Positions 9,781 to 23,200 are shown, counted from the first letter of the stretch. The stretch: DNA of 64,000 bases from Apus apus (GCF_020740795.1 NC_067294.1:1612001-1676000); one strand, 5' to 3'. Notes: generated from the letters alone by a model not told the origin. Numbers and translations: made by a program.

Positions 9781-12700
9781 AGCGGGGGGTGGGGGGTCTC
9801 CTACACACCGGCATGGGGGAACATCCTCATCAAACCCAGCTGTGGAACCGAAACGTGCTCACGGTCCCTGACGGTCTGACATTATGCCCAGCCCAGTATT
9901 TTTTCCCAGCAGTGTTGATGCAGCAGCCAAGGTCAGCAGGGTCTGTCCCGAAGGAGCCCGTGGCAGCTCTGGCCTGGGAGAGGAGCTTTTTATATTCTGG
10001 TTTCCTATCTGTTAACTGTTATTGCTCCACACGTGACTCTGGGCTTTGCCTGGAGGCAGATACTTAGATAGCTGGTAAAGTCACTGCAGAAATCTGAGCA
10101 GTGCTGTCATCTTCTGAAATAACTCCAGGGACACTGCGGGTGGTTAACATGCACCCAGGGCTTGGCTTCCCGGGATGACAGAGCTCCCTGGAGCGGTACA
10201 GCGGGTCGGGGACGGGACAGCCTGGCCGTGCAGACCTGCTGGTGGTGGGCGAGGGCAGGCTGGGGAAGCATCTCCCCAGCAGAGGTGACCAGAGGGTGAT
10301 GTGAGAGGTGGGGGGGACAGCCCGGGGAGCAGCCGCCTGCGGAGGAGAAGCAGATGGCAGCATTTATCCGAGCCAGGCAGAGGTCGCTGCTACTCGGGAT
10401 AAGGGATGGAGAGCTGATGTCATGCAGTGAACGCGAAAGGTTTAGATACCGCCTGCATGGAGAGAGGCTGGAGGTGCCAAGCCTGGGCCAGCCCGCAGCC
10501 AAACCTGTCCGCAGTGATAAGAGGGGAGCAGAACTTAGGCCGAGGGCCAATTCGGGCCGATCAGGGGCTCGCAGGCAGCAGCAGGCAGCAGCCTCCCTGC
10601 CCTGCCTTGGGGCTGTGCAAGAACCGGAGTAAAGAGAGGCAACGCATGCCTGGTTCCAGGAGGAAATAAGGAATTGGCAGTGTCTTGTCTTAAGCATTAA
10701 TGTTAATGCAATCTTGATAATTAGTCAGTCAATAGTAATTGTGGTTAGGCTGTAAATTTAGCATCTCAAAAGTAAGCATTAGACATGCGTGACAGGTTTA
10801 TCTAGTTTGCAGGTGAATCCTTAGTGTATTAGAAATTTCATGTGTTCAACACAAAAACACCACGAGCTTTTCTCTTACGTTGTGACTCTACATAAATTAG
10901 CAGTTACAGGAGCCCCTTGTGTTCTGCCCAGCCCCACTGGCTGCTCCATTATAGCCCAGGGCCATGCCCCTCCTGCCAGCCCTCCTGGGACACTCCCCAG
11001 GCTGCAAACCCCACTTCCCATCCAACATCAGGGATGCATCAACCCAGGCACGGAGATTGTGAAACCCACATGGAATGAGTGGCCAGTAAATGGCTCAGGC
11101 AGTTGTGGAGCAAATTCAGGGTAAAGACCAGCCCTAGTTCTCCCAAATGACCCCTCTAAAAGCAGTCAGTGCATCTCACGGCAGCCTCCTCAAACACGCT
11201 GTCAGCAATTAGATGAAAGCAGCATGTGGGAAATCAGGTGGGAGAGATTCCTGTAAAGTGAAATCAGAGGCTGATGAGCGGGCAGAGCAAAGGAGAAGAA
11301 CTTCCAACACAGGGGGAGCAGGAGCAAATCTTCCCCACAGCTGAGAGACCACCTCTCATGCAAGTATGTTGTTCTTGTGCAAACAGATTTTTCTAATGTG
11401 GCCTAAACCAGTCAGGCAGGGGTTGGTTGGAGAAGTGGCACCGACGGGCTGTGATGCTGCAAGCTTGCCCAGTGGCCACGGGGCAGACTGGCTCTTGCTT
11501 GGCACATCACCCTCACCCTGTGTGACACTGTCACCCAGCATGGCTGTCACCAGAGCTCCTGGTCTGCTCTGGGTTAGGGTGGGTACTGCCAAGGATTACT
11601 CAAGGCATCCTCTGACTTGGTGGGACTGCTGTGTCACCCTCCCAGTAGCCATCTCAAGAACCAGGGATGAAAACGTGATAATTTAGTTTTGCAATTCTGT
11701 GGGGCTCACTTAGCACTCGGATCGTGTGGGAGCTCACTTGTCGATGAGGCAGAGCAAAATCCACTTTGGAAGTATGTTTCCTGAGCCTGCAGATTGTCCT
11801 CTGAGGGGCTGGGTGCTGGAGCTCAGGGGTCACCCAGTGGGATCACAGTACAACCAGACTCTGCCCAAGCCTTGCCCTCACCCTCCTGCCTGCCTGCTTC
11901 CTGCCCTGGAGCTGGTGATCCTGTCCATCAGGGCCATGTCCCACTGGATTGATGGCATCTGAGATAAAATAGTGTTTGGCAACTCCTGCAAAGGCCCGTG
12001 GCTCATGTCAGCCTTGCTGCTCATGTAGCAGCACAGCGGATCTCCCTGTGCAAGGCTCCTGTGGAACCCTGTTCACTTACGGGACTCAGAGCTCAGGGCA
12101 GCTGTGCCACTGCTTCCTGGTTCCTGGCAGTGCTGTGGGAACTTTTCCCCTCCTAGGCAGGGCTGGCCAGACCAGCACTCAGTGTGACTGGTTTCCAGGC
12201 AAGCATGTTTGTGGTAGGAATCCTGTTGAAAGAGACAGAGCCAGGATGCCTGTGGCACTCGTGTGAGGACTGGGATAAACCCCCAAACTCATCTGCTCTG
12301 GCAGAAGCAGCTTTCCCAAGAGCCTTCACCAAGGACTTCAGTACTTGTACCTGGTGCAGTGTCACTTGGCTCAGGTAAGACACACCACCCCTGCAGGCTG
12401 GCAGGGCACCACACACATGGCCACCACAGCTGGAGCAGGTGCATCAGGTGTCCTGATGAGCAGAGCAGCACGCATGTTGTGGGGCAGCACCACCCTGTCC
12501 TGCTTCTCTGGCCCCTCAGCCTTTGGGTCGGGGCACGGTGATGTGGGTGAGGGAAGGCAAGGCTGCAGTAGTGCCAGGAAAGGCAAGGGATCTGGCTGGA
12601 GGAGGGATGGGATGCCTGATGGCACATTAGTGTCCAGGGGACGGGCTCAAAACCATCGCTGTGGCTTCAAACCGCCTCTTCCCGCGCTGCCTTGGCCAGA

Positions 12701-15700
12701 GGTTCTTTGGAAGCGTTGTCCTCGGCCGGGCCTGGCTGTGCCCACTCGGGAACCAGCCCACCACGCGGGGAATCATCCTTACGGAGCAGGTTCTCCCATT
12801 GAGACACGGCGGGATATTTCGGTTTCCATCACTAGGTGGAGCAGGAGACAGGAGCAGGACCCGGCGGGAGCGGGCTGCATGGAGCTGATCCTGCTCCCAC
12901 ACTTCAGGTGCCCCTCATGCACCCCAGCACCCCCATGCATCCCCTACGCATTCTACACAGCCCCCTGCACCCCCATCTACCACTGCTTACCCTATGCATC
13001 CCATACATCCCCCCGCACCCCACGCACTCCTTTGCACCCCCAGCGATGTTCAGAAAGGCCCCAGGGCACTGCCTGGCGAGAAGGGAAGCTGTCCTGAGGA
13101 TGGGCTAGACACCTTCCAGGAGGGACACGCGTGACTGGTGCAGCCTGGGGACAGGAGCAGGGACCTGGTGGCCTCCTGAGGTCCTCCCCTCCAGCCAGCT
13201 TTTCCAACGACGCTGCTCCGTGTCCCGCGGGTGCGAGCCCTGCCATCCCATGGTGCCAGCAGCTTGCATCCCTTCTAAATTGTTCAGCTCGGGGAGGACA
13301 GACACCGCTGGCCTCCCAGTACCCTTCAGCTTTAGGAGCAAAAGAACTGAAGTGTTTCTTCAAAACAAATAATAGTTATTTTCATTAATAAAGCTACAAG
13401 TCCAAAGTTGTTTGAGCAGCATCTCTGCCCAGCATGAGCCCACCCTGTGCATATGAGAACACGAGCTACCCGATGCAGCAGCACTGGCTGCAGCCCAAGC
13501 CCTCCCTGCATGAAGGAACCACTTCAGGACTGCATAAAAATTCAACATATTTAAGTGTCCTGGTGCAAGAAGCTGCTCCCAGGCTGGGGGAGCTCTGTGG
13601 GTGTCCCCCGACAGCCTGGGCTTTCCCAGGGAGAAACAGAGAGGCAAAATAACTTGCAGACAACTTCCCTGTCAGTCAGGAGCAGTTTTGTGTGTTTTAT
13701 TATATGTGTGGGGAAGATTTTGTTCTCTGCACTAATTAAAATTGCCTCTTTTATGCATGAGAAAGGGAAGAGAAGGAACTCTTCTGAAGAGCCTCTCTCC
13801 CTCTGCCTCCCCTCCTGTGGCACCAGGACTTCTATCCCAATACAAATGGACCAGCAAAGATATTTTGTTAAGGTCCCTGGGGCAGCCATCCAATAAAAAG
13901 CAAAGTTAAACAGCTCCAAACAAAAGCAGCAGAAGAAAGGGGGTGGAAATAATGCCCAGCTAAGTAGGAAACTTTAATGATGATACATGGAAAAAGTTAA
14001 ACAATTAGAACTTGAATCAGTCTGGCCCTGGTCCCACCTCGTTTAGCTAATAAACGGTGCCCTGGCTCTTTTGATCTTACCCGTCTTTTTTTTTCCCAGA
14101 GCAGGGAGGAGCCTGGAGGAGGCTCCTGGGGTTGGCAGGTCAGACGGTGGCTGCAGGGACCAGGGGGGACAGCAGGGGCGCTCGGGGGTGCACCCTGTGT
14201 CCCCCCCAGCCTCACATCCAGGGGTTGTCCCAGAGAGCTGGAGCCCCACAGCAGCAGTGCCCAGGGCAGAGGGGCTGGGGGGCTTGGTGACTATAACATA
14301 GAAACACATCCAACACATGTAGACATTCAAGGGTGAATGGAAATAACACTAATTGGAGAGTCATGAGCATGTTCATTATTTGAATATGGGCACTAATTAG
14401 AGGCTGAGTTCCGCAGACCCACAGTGCATGAGTTCCTGCCACACGTGGATCCCCAGAGCCTTTGTCTTTTGAAATAATTTTAGGCACATATAATTCCTCT
14501 ATATGAACACCTTCCAAAACAAACCTTTGGGATTAGGTTTCTGTTGCAGGCTCTCAACTCACACCAATTCTGACTGTCCCACATACCAGTGAATCAAATA
14601 CCCATCAGCTGTTACAACCAGACCCATTGTGATTTCACTAGAGAAGCCAACATCACCCCTAGCTCAGCTGCTGAGCCCCCCTGGGCCAGCCCTCATGTTC
14701 CTGGTCCCAGGCTCCTACCACCCTGTGGGATTCTGGGGTTCAAGGTCAGCAATGACAGGGCTTTTGGCACAGGCTTTGCCCCCACCATCACACCCACAGC
14801 GATGGGGCAGGTGACAAGGTGACATTCCCAGCCCTGCACAGCTGCAGCTCCTGGTCTGGTGAGAGCCTGGGCCACCAGGTGGAAGAAGGTGCCTCCTGAG
14901 CAGCACTGGGGCTGGTGAAAAGCTGCCAGGAAACCCAGTTCCTGAGCCTGACACTGAGCAGAGGTGGGGAAGCTCTGGAGCATCACAGGGTGAGCTGGGA
15001 CTCAGCAGCAGGGAGGAACCAAGACACGATGGCCCTTCTTGCATCTGATGGGACACAGGGTCCCAGGGGAGACCCAGGAGTTAAAAAAACAACCAACACA
15101 CCCCAAAACACTGACCAAACCCCTAACAAGGTTCTCAGAGCCACAGACCCAGCAAAGGCCAAGCTCTGCATTGTGAGACATAAAACCGACAACACAACTT
15201 TATTCTGCATTTCAGCCACACCCTCCCCACGTGTTACAGAATCAAACTGTCCCCCCGTGACAGGAGAGGCTCTCCCAGCTTTGGGCAGCTCCTGCAAGCC
15301 CTGCAACAGGATGAAGCCAGGAATCAGTGTGCCCTGGGATGGGTTTCTGAGAGGCAGCTCCAGCTTTAGGCTCCTTTTGGGGATCAGATGCTTTGATTAT
15401 TCCTAAGAAAGGGCAACACGAGACAAACCGCACAGAAAAACCCACTTGTGGGAGCTCGGGTTGAAGTTAAAGTCTCCTCATCATCTACAGTTGTCCCAAG
15501 TATTTCCCTTCAGATGGTCCAACCTACCAAGCAAGGCTATGCAAATACAAGAAAAATGAGGCTCAGCACTGTGATAAAAATTTCCACGTGATTCTTGTAC
15601 TCAAATAATTAAAAAAGCTTCCTGCCTCTGGGTGCAGCACCTGTAGGAAGAAATGGCATGGATAATGCTCCTGACCCTTCTCCAGTCCCAGATTTCTTAG

Positions 15701-15790
15701 CCCCCTGTCCTGGGAAGCCAGAAGGGGAAGGAGTGCTTTGGCCAGTGCCCCCTCTCCGATTTTCCTTTTCCATGGAAGGGAAGTCAGCAC
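9083..15790. other. Intergenic region between SLC22A4 and PDLIM4
   Basis: Both genes read leftward, so this lies upstream of SLC22A4 and downstream of PDLIM4. It holds CpG-rich patches at about 10.17-10.56 kb and 12.62-12.83 kb, a C-rich degenerate repeat at about 12.90-13.05 kb, and an AT-rich block at about 10.68-10.85 kb. I recognise no coding exon, tRNA or transposon. Open frames here look like by-products of GC composition. Confidence 0.6.
12905..13045. repeat. C-rich degenerate short-period repeat
   Basis: Units resembling cccatgcatccc or gcacccccat recur at roughly 11-15 bp spacing through this stretch. It is simple-sequence in character, with no coding function inferred. Confidence 0.65.
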
Positions 15791-15795
15791 AAACG

Positions 15796-15801
15796 TTTAT
15801 T
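15796..15801 (-). terminator. Candidate PDLIM4 polyadenylation signal (AATAAA)
   Basis: The plus-strand tttatt is AATAAA on the minus strand. It lies about 1.2 kb beyond the PDLIM4 stop codon and is the first canonical hexamer I see downstream. A GT-rich stretch (gtttgtgctg on the minus strand) follows almost at once. A 3' UTR of this size agrees with my recollection of the mammalian gene. Further hexamers occur near 15198 and 13695, so usage needs transcript data. Confidence 0.35.
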
Positions 15802-17022
15802 TTTGTCCCCCATGTCCTCCCTCTCTCAAGTGAGGAGGAGGAAGGAGGCTGGTGCAAAGCAGAAGTAATTTTGTGGTACCAAAAAATGGCTCCCACCACC
15901 CCAGCAGCTGAGGGACTAAACTCTCTCCTCCGAACACTAACATGAAAAAAATTCCCATTTTTCCAACAAAGCAACATCCCAAGATCCTATAAAACTTTTC
16001 CTCATGAAATAAAGTGGATGATGGACCTGGCTGAAATACCTGCCTTGGGTTATGGGTACAAATCCAAACCTGCTGCCTCTGGATTTGGTCCTCCCTGCTG
16101 CTCCTGATACTTCCCAAGTGCCTGGAGGGATTTTATCACCACCACACCCTGGCAGCAGCCTGGGGATCTAGAAATAAAGGACTACAAAAATACAGCAAGA
16201 GGTGGTAAAGAGTCAGGATGGCCCAAGCAAGGGCAGCTGTGGAGCAGGAGTGTGGGAGGGAAGAGGTGGGCTCTGCTACCTCAGTGTCTTTTGAGGCGCT
16301 GCTGGGGGGATCTGATGACAGAACCAAATTAGCAGCGAAAGGAGAAAGAAAAAAGCCTCATCATGTGCTCTGTGTGGAGATGTCTCAGGGAACTGGGATC
16401 ACTGCATGTCAGCTTTGCACTGCAGTGCCCTGATCCAGGGAATCTCACAGCAAATACTGCTCCAAGAGACAGTCCTTCTGCAGCACATCTGCTGGATGGG
16501 GCTGAGCTGGGGACCCCAACCCATGGTACCGTGTCCCTGATTCCTCAGGGGCTTGGTTTGTCATCACCAGGGCAGCTGGAGGGCAGGAGTAAGGAGAGTA
16601 AGGTCAGGATATGGGAGTCAGCTTCTTTTGTTAAAGTGCCTTATTTTCTTTGAGCTTTTAAAACATCCTCCTTGCTTTTTCAGAAGAAGAGAGGGGCAAA
16701 AAGAGGAAAAAAAAAAAGAAAAAGGAATACTGGTGTTCTAGGAAAGAAAGTAGAGGATTAATCCATATTTACACAGAACTCGGACAAGGTTATGGCACAG
16801 AGTAACAGCCCAACACAGCAACCCGAAAAGCAGAGTGTCAAGAAGAAGGGAAAAACCTGTTCCTAAGCTTTCAACACCATCTCCCGGAGATCCCAAGCGC
16901 AAACGGTTTTATCTGGGAAAAGGCCTTTTAGCTCGGGCGCCGGGAAGGGGGGTTGATCAGAGCCCTGCCAGCGGCGGGGGGACCAGGGTGGGCACACGGC
17001 TCCTCGGGAGCTCAGCCCGGCC
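15796..17022 (-). other. Probable PDLIM4 3' UTR
   Basis: This runs from the PDLIM4 stop codon to the first AATAAA downstream. It contains a purine-rich tract (aagaagagaggggcaaaaag and following A-run) near 16.68-16.73 kb. No coding potential is recognised. The extent is inferred only from the candidate signal. Confidence 0.4.
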
Positions 17023-17227
17023 TTAGACAAGTTCAACTTTGGCATTGGGATAAACAGCCACCACGTCGTAGCCCTCGGGGGGCTTCACCCGCTCCTTGGC
17101 ATGCGTCTCGCAGTACAGCTGCTCCTCGATGAAGAAGTACCCGCGCTGCTTCAGGTTCAGCCCGCAGTCGTCGCACATGAAGCACTCGGGGTGGTAGAGC
17201 TTGTCCCGAGCTTTGACGATGGTGCCC
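17023..17227 (-). CDS. PDLIM4: PDLIM4 coding exon 7 (residues 257-324, LIM domain and C-terminus)
   Basis: The acceptor CCATCCAG is followed by 205 bp that complete V257 and read [20 protein letters not shown] onward to the TAA at 17025-17023. It carries six of the eight zinc ligands (H269, C272, C275, C278, C296, H299) and the C-terminus ending NAKVELV. Confidence 0.97.
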
Positions 17228-20200
17228 CTGGATGGGGGGAAGAGACGGGGTGAGTGCAGGAACCGAGGGCACCACCAGCTCTTCCTGCTGCCTCCAGGAA
17301 ACACGGGAGCTCAGCGAAGGGAAGCGGCAGGCAGGGGCACGCGTGGGCGTTATCCTGGGCTCCCATCCCAACATCTCAGCCCACCCAACACTGCTCCAGG
17401 TGCAGCTCCACCATATTGCCATGGGAAGGGGTGCTCCATTCCTGTTTATCCCCCAGGGCACCCACCCCATGGCTTGAAGCAAAGCAGAGCCTCAACAACC
17501 AAGGTTCTGCCCAGACCCGAAGGCTGGGAGCCAGTGTCCCCCGAGCAGTGCTGGCTGGGCAGGGACACACCCTGGATCTTGGAGCTGAGACCCTTTGCTC
17601 ACAGCACCAGCAAGAACCTGGTCACAGGCATTTGCCAAAAAATAAATTACAACAGAGCATAAATTACAGTAGGATGAAGCAGGAAAACACTCATACTCTC
17701 TGAAATGAGAGCCAACATCCATCTGTTGGAGAGTAACTTTTAAACAAACAAATAACCTGCTGCCCTCTTCCACTTGACCCTCGAGGTGTTTCTCCTTCTG
17801 TAGGGCAGCAAAGGAGTGCCAGCCCTATGCACAGTCCCTGGGCAGCTACTGTGGGCAGAAACCACACCATGAATCATCCCTGGTTTGCTGTGAGATTTCC
17901 TTAAAAGGGGCAATCTAAACTGTGGTGCTCAATGCCAGGTTTATAGATGGGCAGCAAGAACCAGAAAGGGATGCAAGGTATTCTGCTCCAGATACCGCCA
18001 TGGAATCATAGAATCCCAGACTGGTTTGGGTTGGAAGGGACATTTAAGGTCATCCAGTTCCAACCCTCTACCACGGGCAAGGACACCTCCCACCAGCCCA
18101 GGTTGCTCCAAGCCCCATCCAACCTGCCCTTCAACACCTCCAGGGATGGGGCAGCCACAGCTTCCCTGGGCAGCCTGGGCAGGGGTCTCACTGCCCTCAT
18201 AGTGAAGATTTTTTTCTTCCTCATGTTTAACCTAAGTCTCCCCCCTTTCACCTTAAAACCATTACCCTTCATTCTGTCACTCCCTGCCCTTGTCCCAAGC
18301 CCCTCCCCAGCTTTCCTGGAGCCCCTTCAGGCACTGGAAGGTGCTCTCAGGTCTCTCTGGAGCCTTCTCTTCTCCAGGCTGAACACCCCAACTCTCCCAG
18401 CCTGTCCCCAGAGCAGAGCTGCTCCAGCCCTCTGGTCACCTTCAGACCCTCCTCCGGACTCAGGGTCCTCTGCTATAAATTCAAGGTCCTCTGCTATAAA
18501 TTCAAGGTCCTCTGCTATAAATCCTAAGCCCCCATGCCTGGTAGGAGCTGGCCCAGCCATGCCCCCAGGCTGCTGTCCCCACTGCCCCAGAGGTGACACT
18601 CACACGATGCCGTTCCCGCAGCGGGTGCACTCGGGGAGCATCTGCAGCCCGGACACGGCCCCGCCGAGCTTGGGCACTGGGGACTTGATGCTCCTGGGGT
18701 TGCTCAGTCTGTCGAGTTTTTCACCTGCCAAGAATTTGAAACAGACACATATTGAAAATTTGGTGTTTTTTTTTTCCACCACCACCGCTACTCCACCCCC
18801 CTTTTTTTTTTTATTTCCCCTTAAGCAGCCAGAAGAGGCTCCACCTGCCACAGCAGAACCTGCAACTTGTTTATAAGGAAAAAAACAAACAGTGAGACCA
18901 ACAATCTCCAGAGTCACAGCTCTCAGGTCTGCAGGTGACCACAGGACACTGCACTGACCCTCTGCTCATCCTAACAGATCACAGATGGTGCCAGAAGGCC
19001 CTGGCTGCATCAGGTGATCCAGCCACGGATGCTGACAGCACCAACTCAGGGCACACACCTTATCAAAAGGCAAAGCAGCCTTAATCCAGAGATGAGAGAT
19101 TAATCTGGTTGCAATACATTTAGTGAGTTAAGAAAGACAAATTGCAGAAATCTCAAAAAGGTTCCAGGAAGAAAGATTCTGTCACACCAGCACTTCAGGT
19201 GCACTTGGTAGATCCACCATCAGGCAAGGAGACTGAGAGGAAAGCCTGTAGAGATTAGGCAAATCAAACCACCCAAGAACAGAACTGTCTGCATTTTTCT
19301 TCCTAGAACACTCATTTCATCTCAAATAATCTAAATTAATCTAAAATAAAACACTGTGATACAAGAGAAGGTTTCCTGGGGCACCAAGCCTCCTGTCACA
19401 AAGGTCCAACGGCAGGAAAGGAGGCAATGAAAGGGACATGGTTTAGTGGTGGACCTGGCAGTGCTGGGGGAAAGGTTGGGCTTGATGACATTAAAACTCT
19501 TTTCCAACCAAAACGATTCTGTGATTCTATGACTCCTGTGATCCCTTCAGCCTCACAAAGTGCTGCTCTTTAAGGGTGCAGGATGGGGCTGGCAATGCTG
19601 AAGAATATACAGCTTCCAGCAGAAACACTTTCCATATAAAACTGGTCCTGGTCTGAGCCACCCAGCTCCTCAGGAGAGGAGATCTTGACTGTAAAAGGAC
19701 AACACACAGCAGACTCTGGCTAAAACGTGTTATTTTAGGCTTAAGAAAAAAGGAGCAGGGGTGGAAGCTGTAAAACAACCTAGCAGGAACACTCCCAGGG
19801 ATTTCAACTGTGCTGAAACATCCCAGAGCTTTGTGCCAGGAAAGATGCTTTTCACTTCATTTCTCATCCCTCATGCAATAAACACTGATAGTGCTGCAAC
19901 CACCGAGGCACGAGCGAGGCTGTGTCCTGCAGCCACTGGCACATCCCAGTGCCCAGCACGGCCAAGAGGGAAGGGCCTGGGACTCTCCTGGCACCCCTGC
20001 CCCAAACCCTGCCCCAACTCATCCCCTTGTCCTTCTCCCTTCCTCCTGAAGGGCAGCGCTGGGTTCCTGCCACCCCAGGGCTGTGGGATACTAAGGGAGG
20101 TGGGAGCAAAACAGTAAAGATCCCATTTCCTTCCCTTTCCCTGGCACAGAGGGCAGGAAGGCAGCTGGGCTATTCATTGGGATTAACAGGGTCACCTCCT

Positions 20201-23200
20201 ACTTGCATCTTCCTAACAAGAAGACCTGGGGGTGCAGCAGACCCTGCTGGAAAGCTGTTCCTGCTCACTCTTCATGAAGGACTTGAAGGTACATCTGGAA
20301 CTCATCACTACCATGGATTTTCCTGCTATGGGAGGGAGGGGCTCTAATATTTGCCCCACACACTTCCAAGGCTGATCCCATTTGTGCTTTGCAGCCGTGC
20401 CTCAGCACCACTGAGAAAACTCAAACCTTGGAAACCCTTGATGCTCAGAAGTTACCTGCAGTCATGCTTCTCGTGAAGCAAGAAGCAACATCCTTCTAGT
20501 CAAAGAACAGGGTTCTCCACCATTTTATAGACACAGAAACTGAAATGCCTGACTCGCCACCTCTCACAGCTTCATGATGAGATTTGCAGTAGCTGGTGTT
20601 TTCCCATCAAATCTAAGTTCCCGGATTCACATGACTGGAGTATGAGGCTCTTGGAAGGAAGCAGAAGGAAGAGCCTTGCCTAATGATTGTAAAGTGACAC
20701 CTGAAAGCTTGAACATAAAAGCCCCGATGGACTTAAGGCTGAAAGGTGACTAAAAAGAAGCTGCAGTGGATAGTTCGGGGACCTTAGTATTTGAAGCTCA
20801 GAGTTGGCTCCTGCCCGTGTTAACGACCCAGGCAGGAAGCTGTGACAGACCTGAGAAGTGAGCCAAGAGCTGCTGATCTCTATCCCTGCCTTGCTGAGGA
20901 CCATCCCACGTCCTTATGCAAATGTCATTTGCTTCACCAGGCCCAGGGCTCCCCACTGGAGACCTTGCACAACCGCTTCAGGCCGCTGCGCTTCACGAAG
21001 AGAGTCATGAAAGCCAGCAGCTCTGCCCAGGGGCTGTTTGCAAATCCCACTTTCACACGATGCTCAAGTCAGCCACACACTTTGCTAAGCCCAGAGCATC
21101 TGCCACCCTGATTTGAAAGCTGCCAGCCGGGTGCTCCCTCTTGCAGGGTGCTTGGAGTGGGGCAGCTGCAGCACCCACGCGAAGCCGAGTGACACGACAG
21201 AGAGCAGAGGAGTCTGCAAACCCACCCACCTCACCAGCACCCACAGATGGGTCCTTTACAGGCTTTTCAAGCTTCTGGACCTCAGCAAAGGAATGAGAAG
21301 GAGGTGAAGCCTGCAACAGCATCTTGGTGGGTGTGTGGCCATGGAACAGGACGCAGAGGGAGCAAATAATGGTTCGAGCCCAGCAGCTCTGGTCACAGGG
21401 AAGTGTTGGGGACCCGTAGGGACACCCTATGGGTGCCAACCTCCTTACCATTCTCACCAGCCTCCAGCATGCCCTGCAAGTACCGGAAGGATCCAGACTG
21501 CTTAGGCTCTGAAACAGGCTTTTCATAATCCTGAAGCATCTTGTAGACATCTGACTCCACATCAATCCCATTTCTGTTCCGTGGCAGAGACTTCAAGGGG
21601 TCGAGGCTGTTTTTAAGGAAAAGCAAAAAAGGCTCAAGTGAAATATAAACAGCAACTGTCGGCTCATCAGGGAGGTACTGAAACCTCCTCATTCCCACAG
21701 ATTGAATCAAACACCTCCCTGTTCCCATGGGTTTCCCTGCCTGGAGGTATGTCTGTCCCAGGAACAGCCCTTGAACCTGGGAAGTTAAACTCGTTCCCTG
21801 TTCAGCTCCAGTTGAGCAACACAGCTTGGGCTGGCCCAGTTACCAGATGCCTTCAGGAAAGAGGGCAGCTGCTTACAGGCACTGCAAATTGTTCTGCCAC
21901 ACATGGAATTTATTGGGGGGAAAAAAAAAAAAAAAAGGGTAAAATAATGTGTTGCATTAATTATGTCGAGCCAGGAGATCCACCCAGCCCTCAAAGCACT
22001 GTCAGGGCAGCCAGTGGTGGGAGAGAGGGTGCTGGTGCCAGGCAAACCCCCTCACCACCCACAGAAATCAGAGCTCCTGGAGGTGACTCCACGAGAAGAT
22101 CCATTTGCCAGGCAGAACCAAGAGCTTAAATGCAAAAGCCACCCCAGGGAGCTGCTGGGCCCTGGGGACAGGCCAGGGGAGCTGCCCTGTCACCCCCATC
22201 ACCCTCCCACCCACCCCCAGCACCCAGCCCTGGGGCTGCTCCTGGTCCCTGTGGAGCATGATGGGGGCAGGACAGACAACAAAGGGTGATTCCAACCATT
22301 ATTCCACTTCATTCAACACATCAAAACATGAAACAGTTTGGAATAAGTATTTTGGGTATGTGTTTAAGTGTCCTGCTGAGGACAGATGAATTAAAGTGCT
22401 GCTGAGCTTTGCTGAGGCCCCACAATGCAGCTCTGGGGGAAGGGGATGCTTTCCCTTTTTATGGAGAAGGTCACAAAGGTCATTATAAACCCAATAAAAA
22501 CAGGAAGAGCCCTGAGCCCCAGCAGACACCTTTACACAGTTTAGCTATTTTCTGACTCATTTTCTCCACCAGAATTATATTCATGCCTGCTTAAAAAGAA
22601 ATAAAATTCACATTCAAACAAAGGAAAAAAAAAAAAAAAAGGAGACAAAATTCACTTTCCAAGAAAAGCCAAAGCTCTGTTTTCTGGGAGTGACCCACCA
22701 GTTTCTTCTGGGTGTCCAGCCTCTGGAGAGGAGGGACAGGGCTACTGCTGCCAGGGTCAGGGCTGCTGAGGACCCATCCCCACAATTCCAGCTTGACCCA
22801 AACCCTCCCCAAATGCCCATCTGCCCATCTCTGGCACAACAATTCACACACTTCCTACGAAAAGGGGCAGGTTTGGACCAGCCCAATCAAGCACAAATTC
22901 CAGGAGACCACACTTCTGACCCAATTCCACTCCAAGGCCCAAGCCCAGCTCTCAGCTCACAGGCAGATAACATCAGAATTTGTTCTCTGGAATTTTTTTT
23001 TCTGAGCTGTTCTCCTCTTTCCAACTGCCTTCACGTTCCTGGAGCAGCACAGGGAATACACTGGCTCACAGCACCACTGGAATCTGGATTGGTGCAGGCA
23101 CGGAGTTGCTGAGCTGCAAAGAAACTCTCTTTGCTCTTTGTGCTCAGACAGACATGACTTTCTAGCAGAATATTTTGCCAGTCTGGAGGAGCATAAATCA

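Larger units (their letters stand above)
17228..18603 (-). other. PDLIM4 intron 6
   Basis: This 1.4-kb intron contains a sense-oriented CR1 fragment (18003-18463) and a 21-bp tandem repeat (18464-18522). Nothing else is recognised. Confidence 0.9.

Noticed and set aside
9081..10067. A 328-codon open frame on the plus strand, head to head with SLC22A4.
   Set aside because: It overlaps the SLC22A4 CpG island and antisense exon sequence. Its residue content (R, G, P, A) is what GC-rich DNA yields in any frame, and no domain is recognisable.
18327..18599. Minus-strand peptide with repeated FIAEDLE units next to exon 6.
   Set aside because: It is the translation of the 21-bp tandem. Reading through the exon 6 donor hits a stop at once (GTGTGA), so it cannot extend exon 6.
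17947..18876. A 309-codon plus-strand frame.
   Set aside because: It runs through a reverse-oriented CR1, a tandem repeat and the antisense of PDLIM4 exon 6, so it is an artefact.
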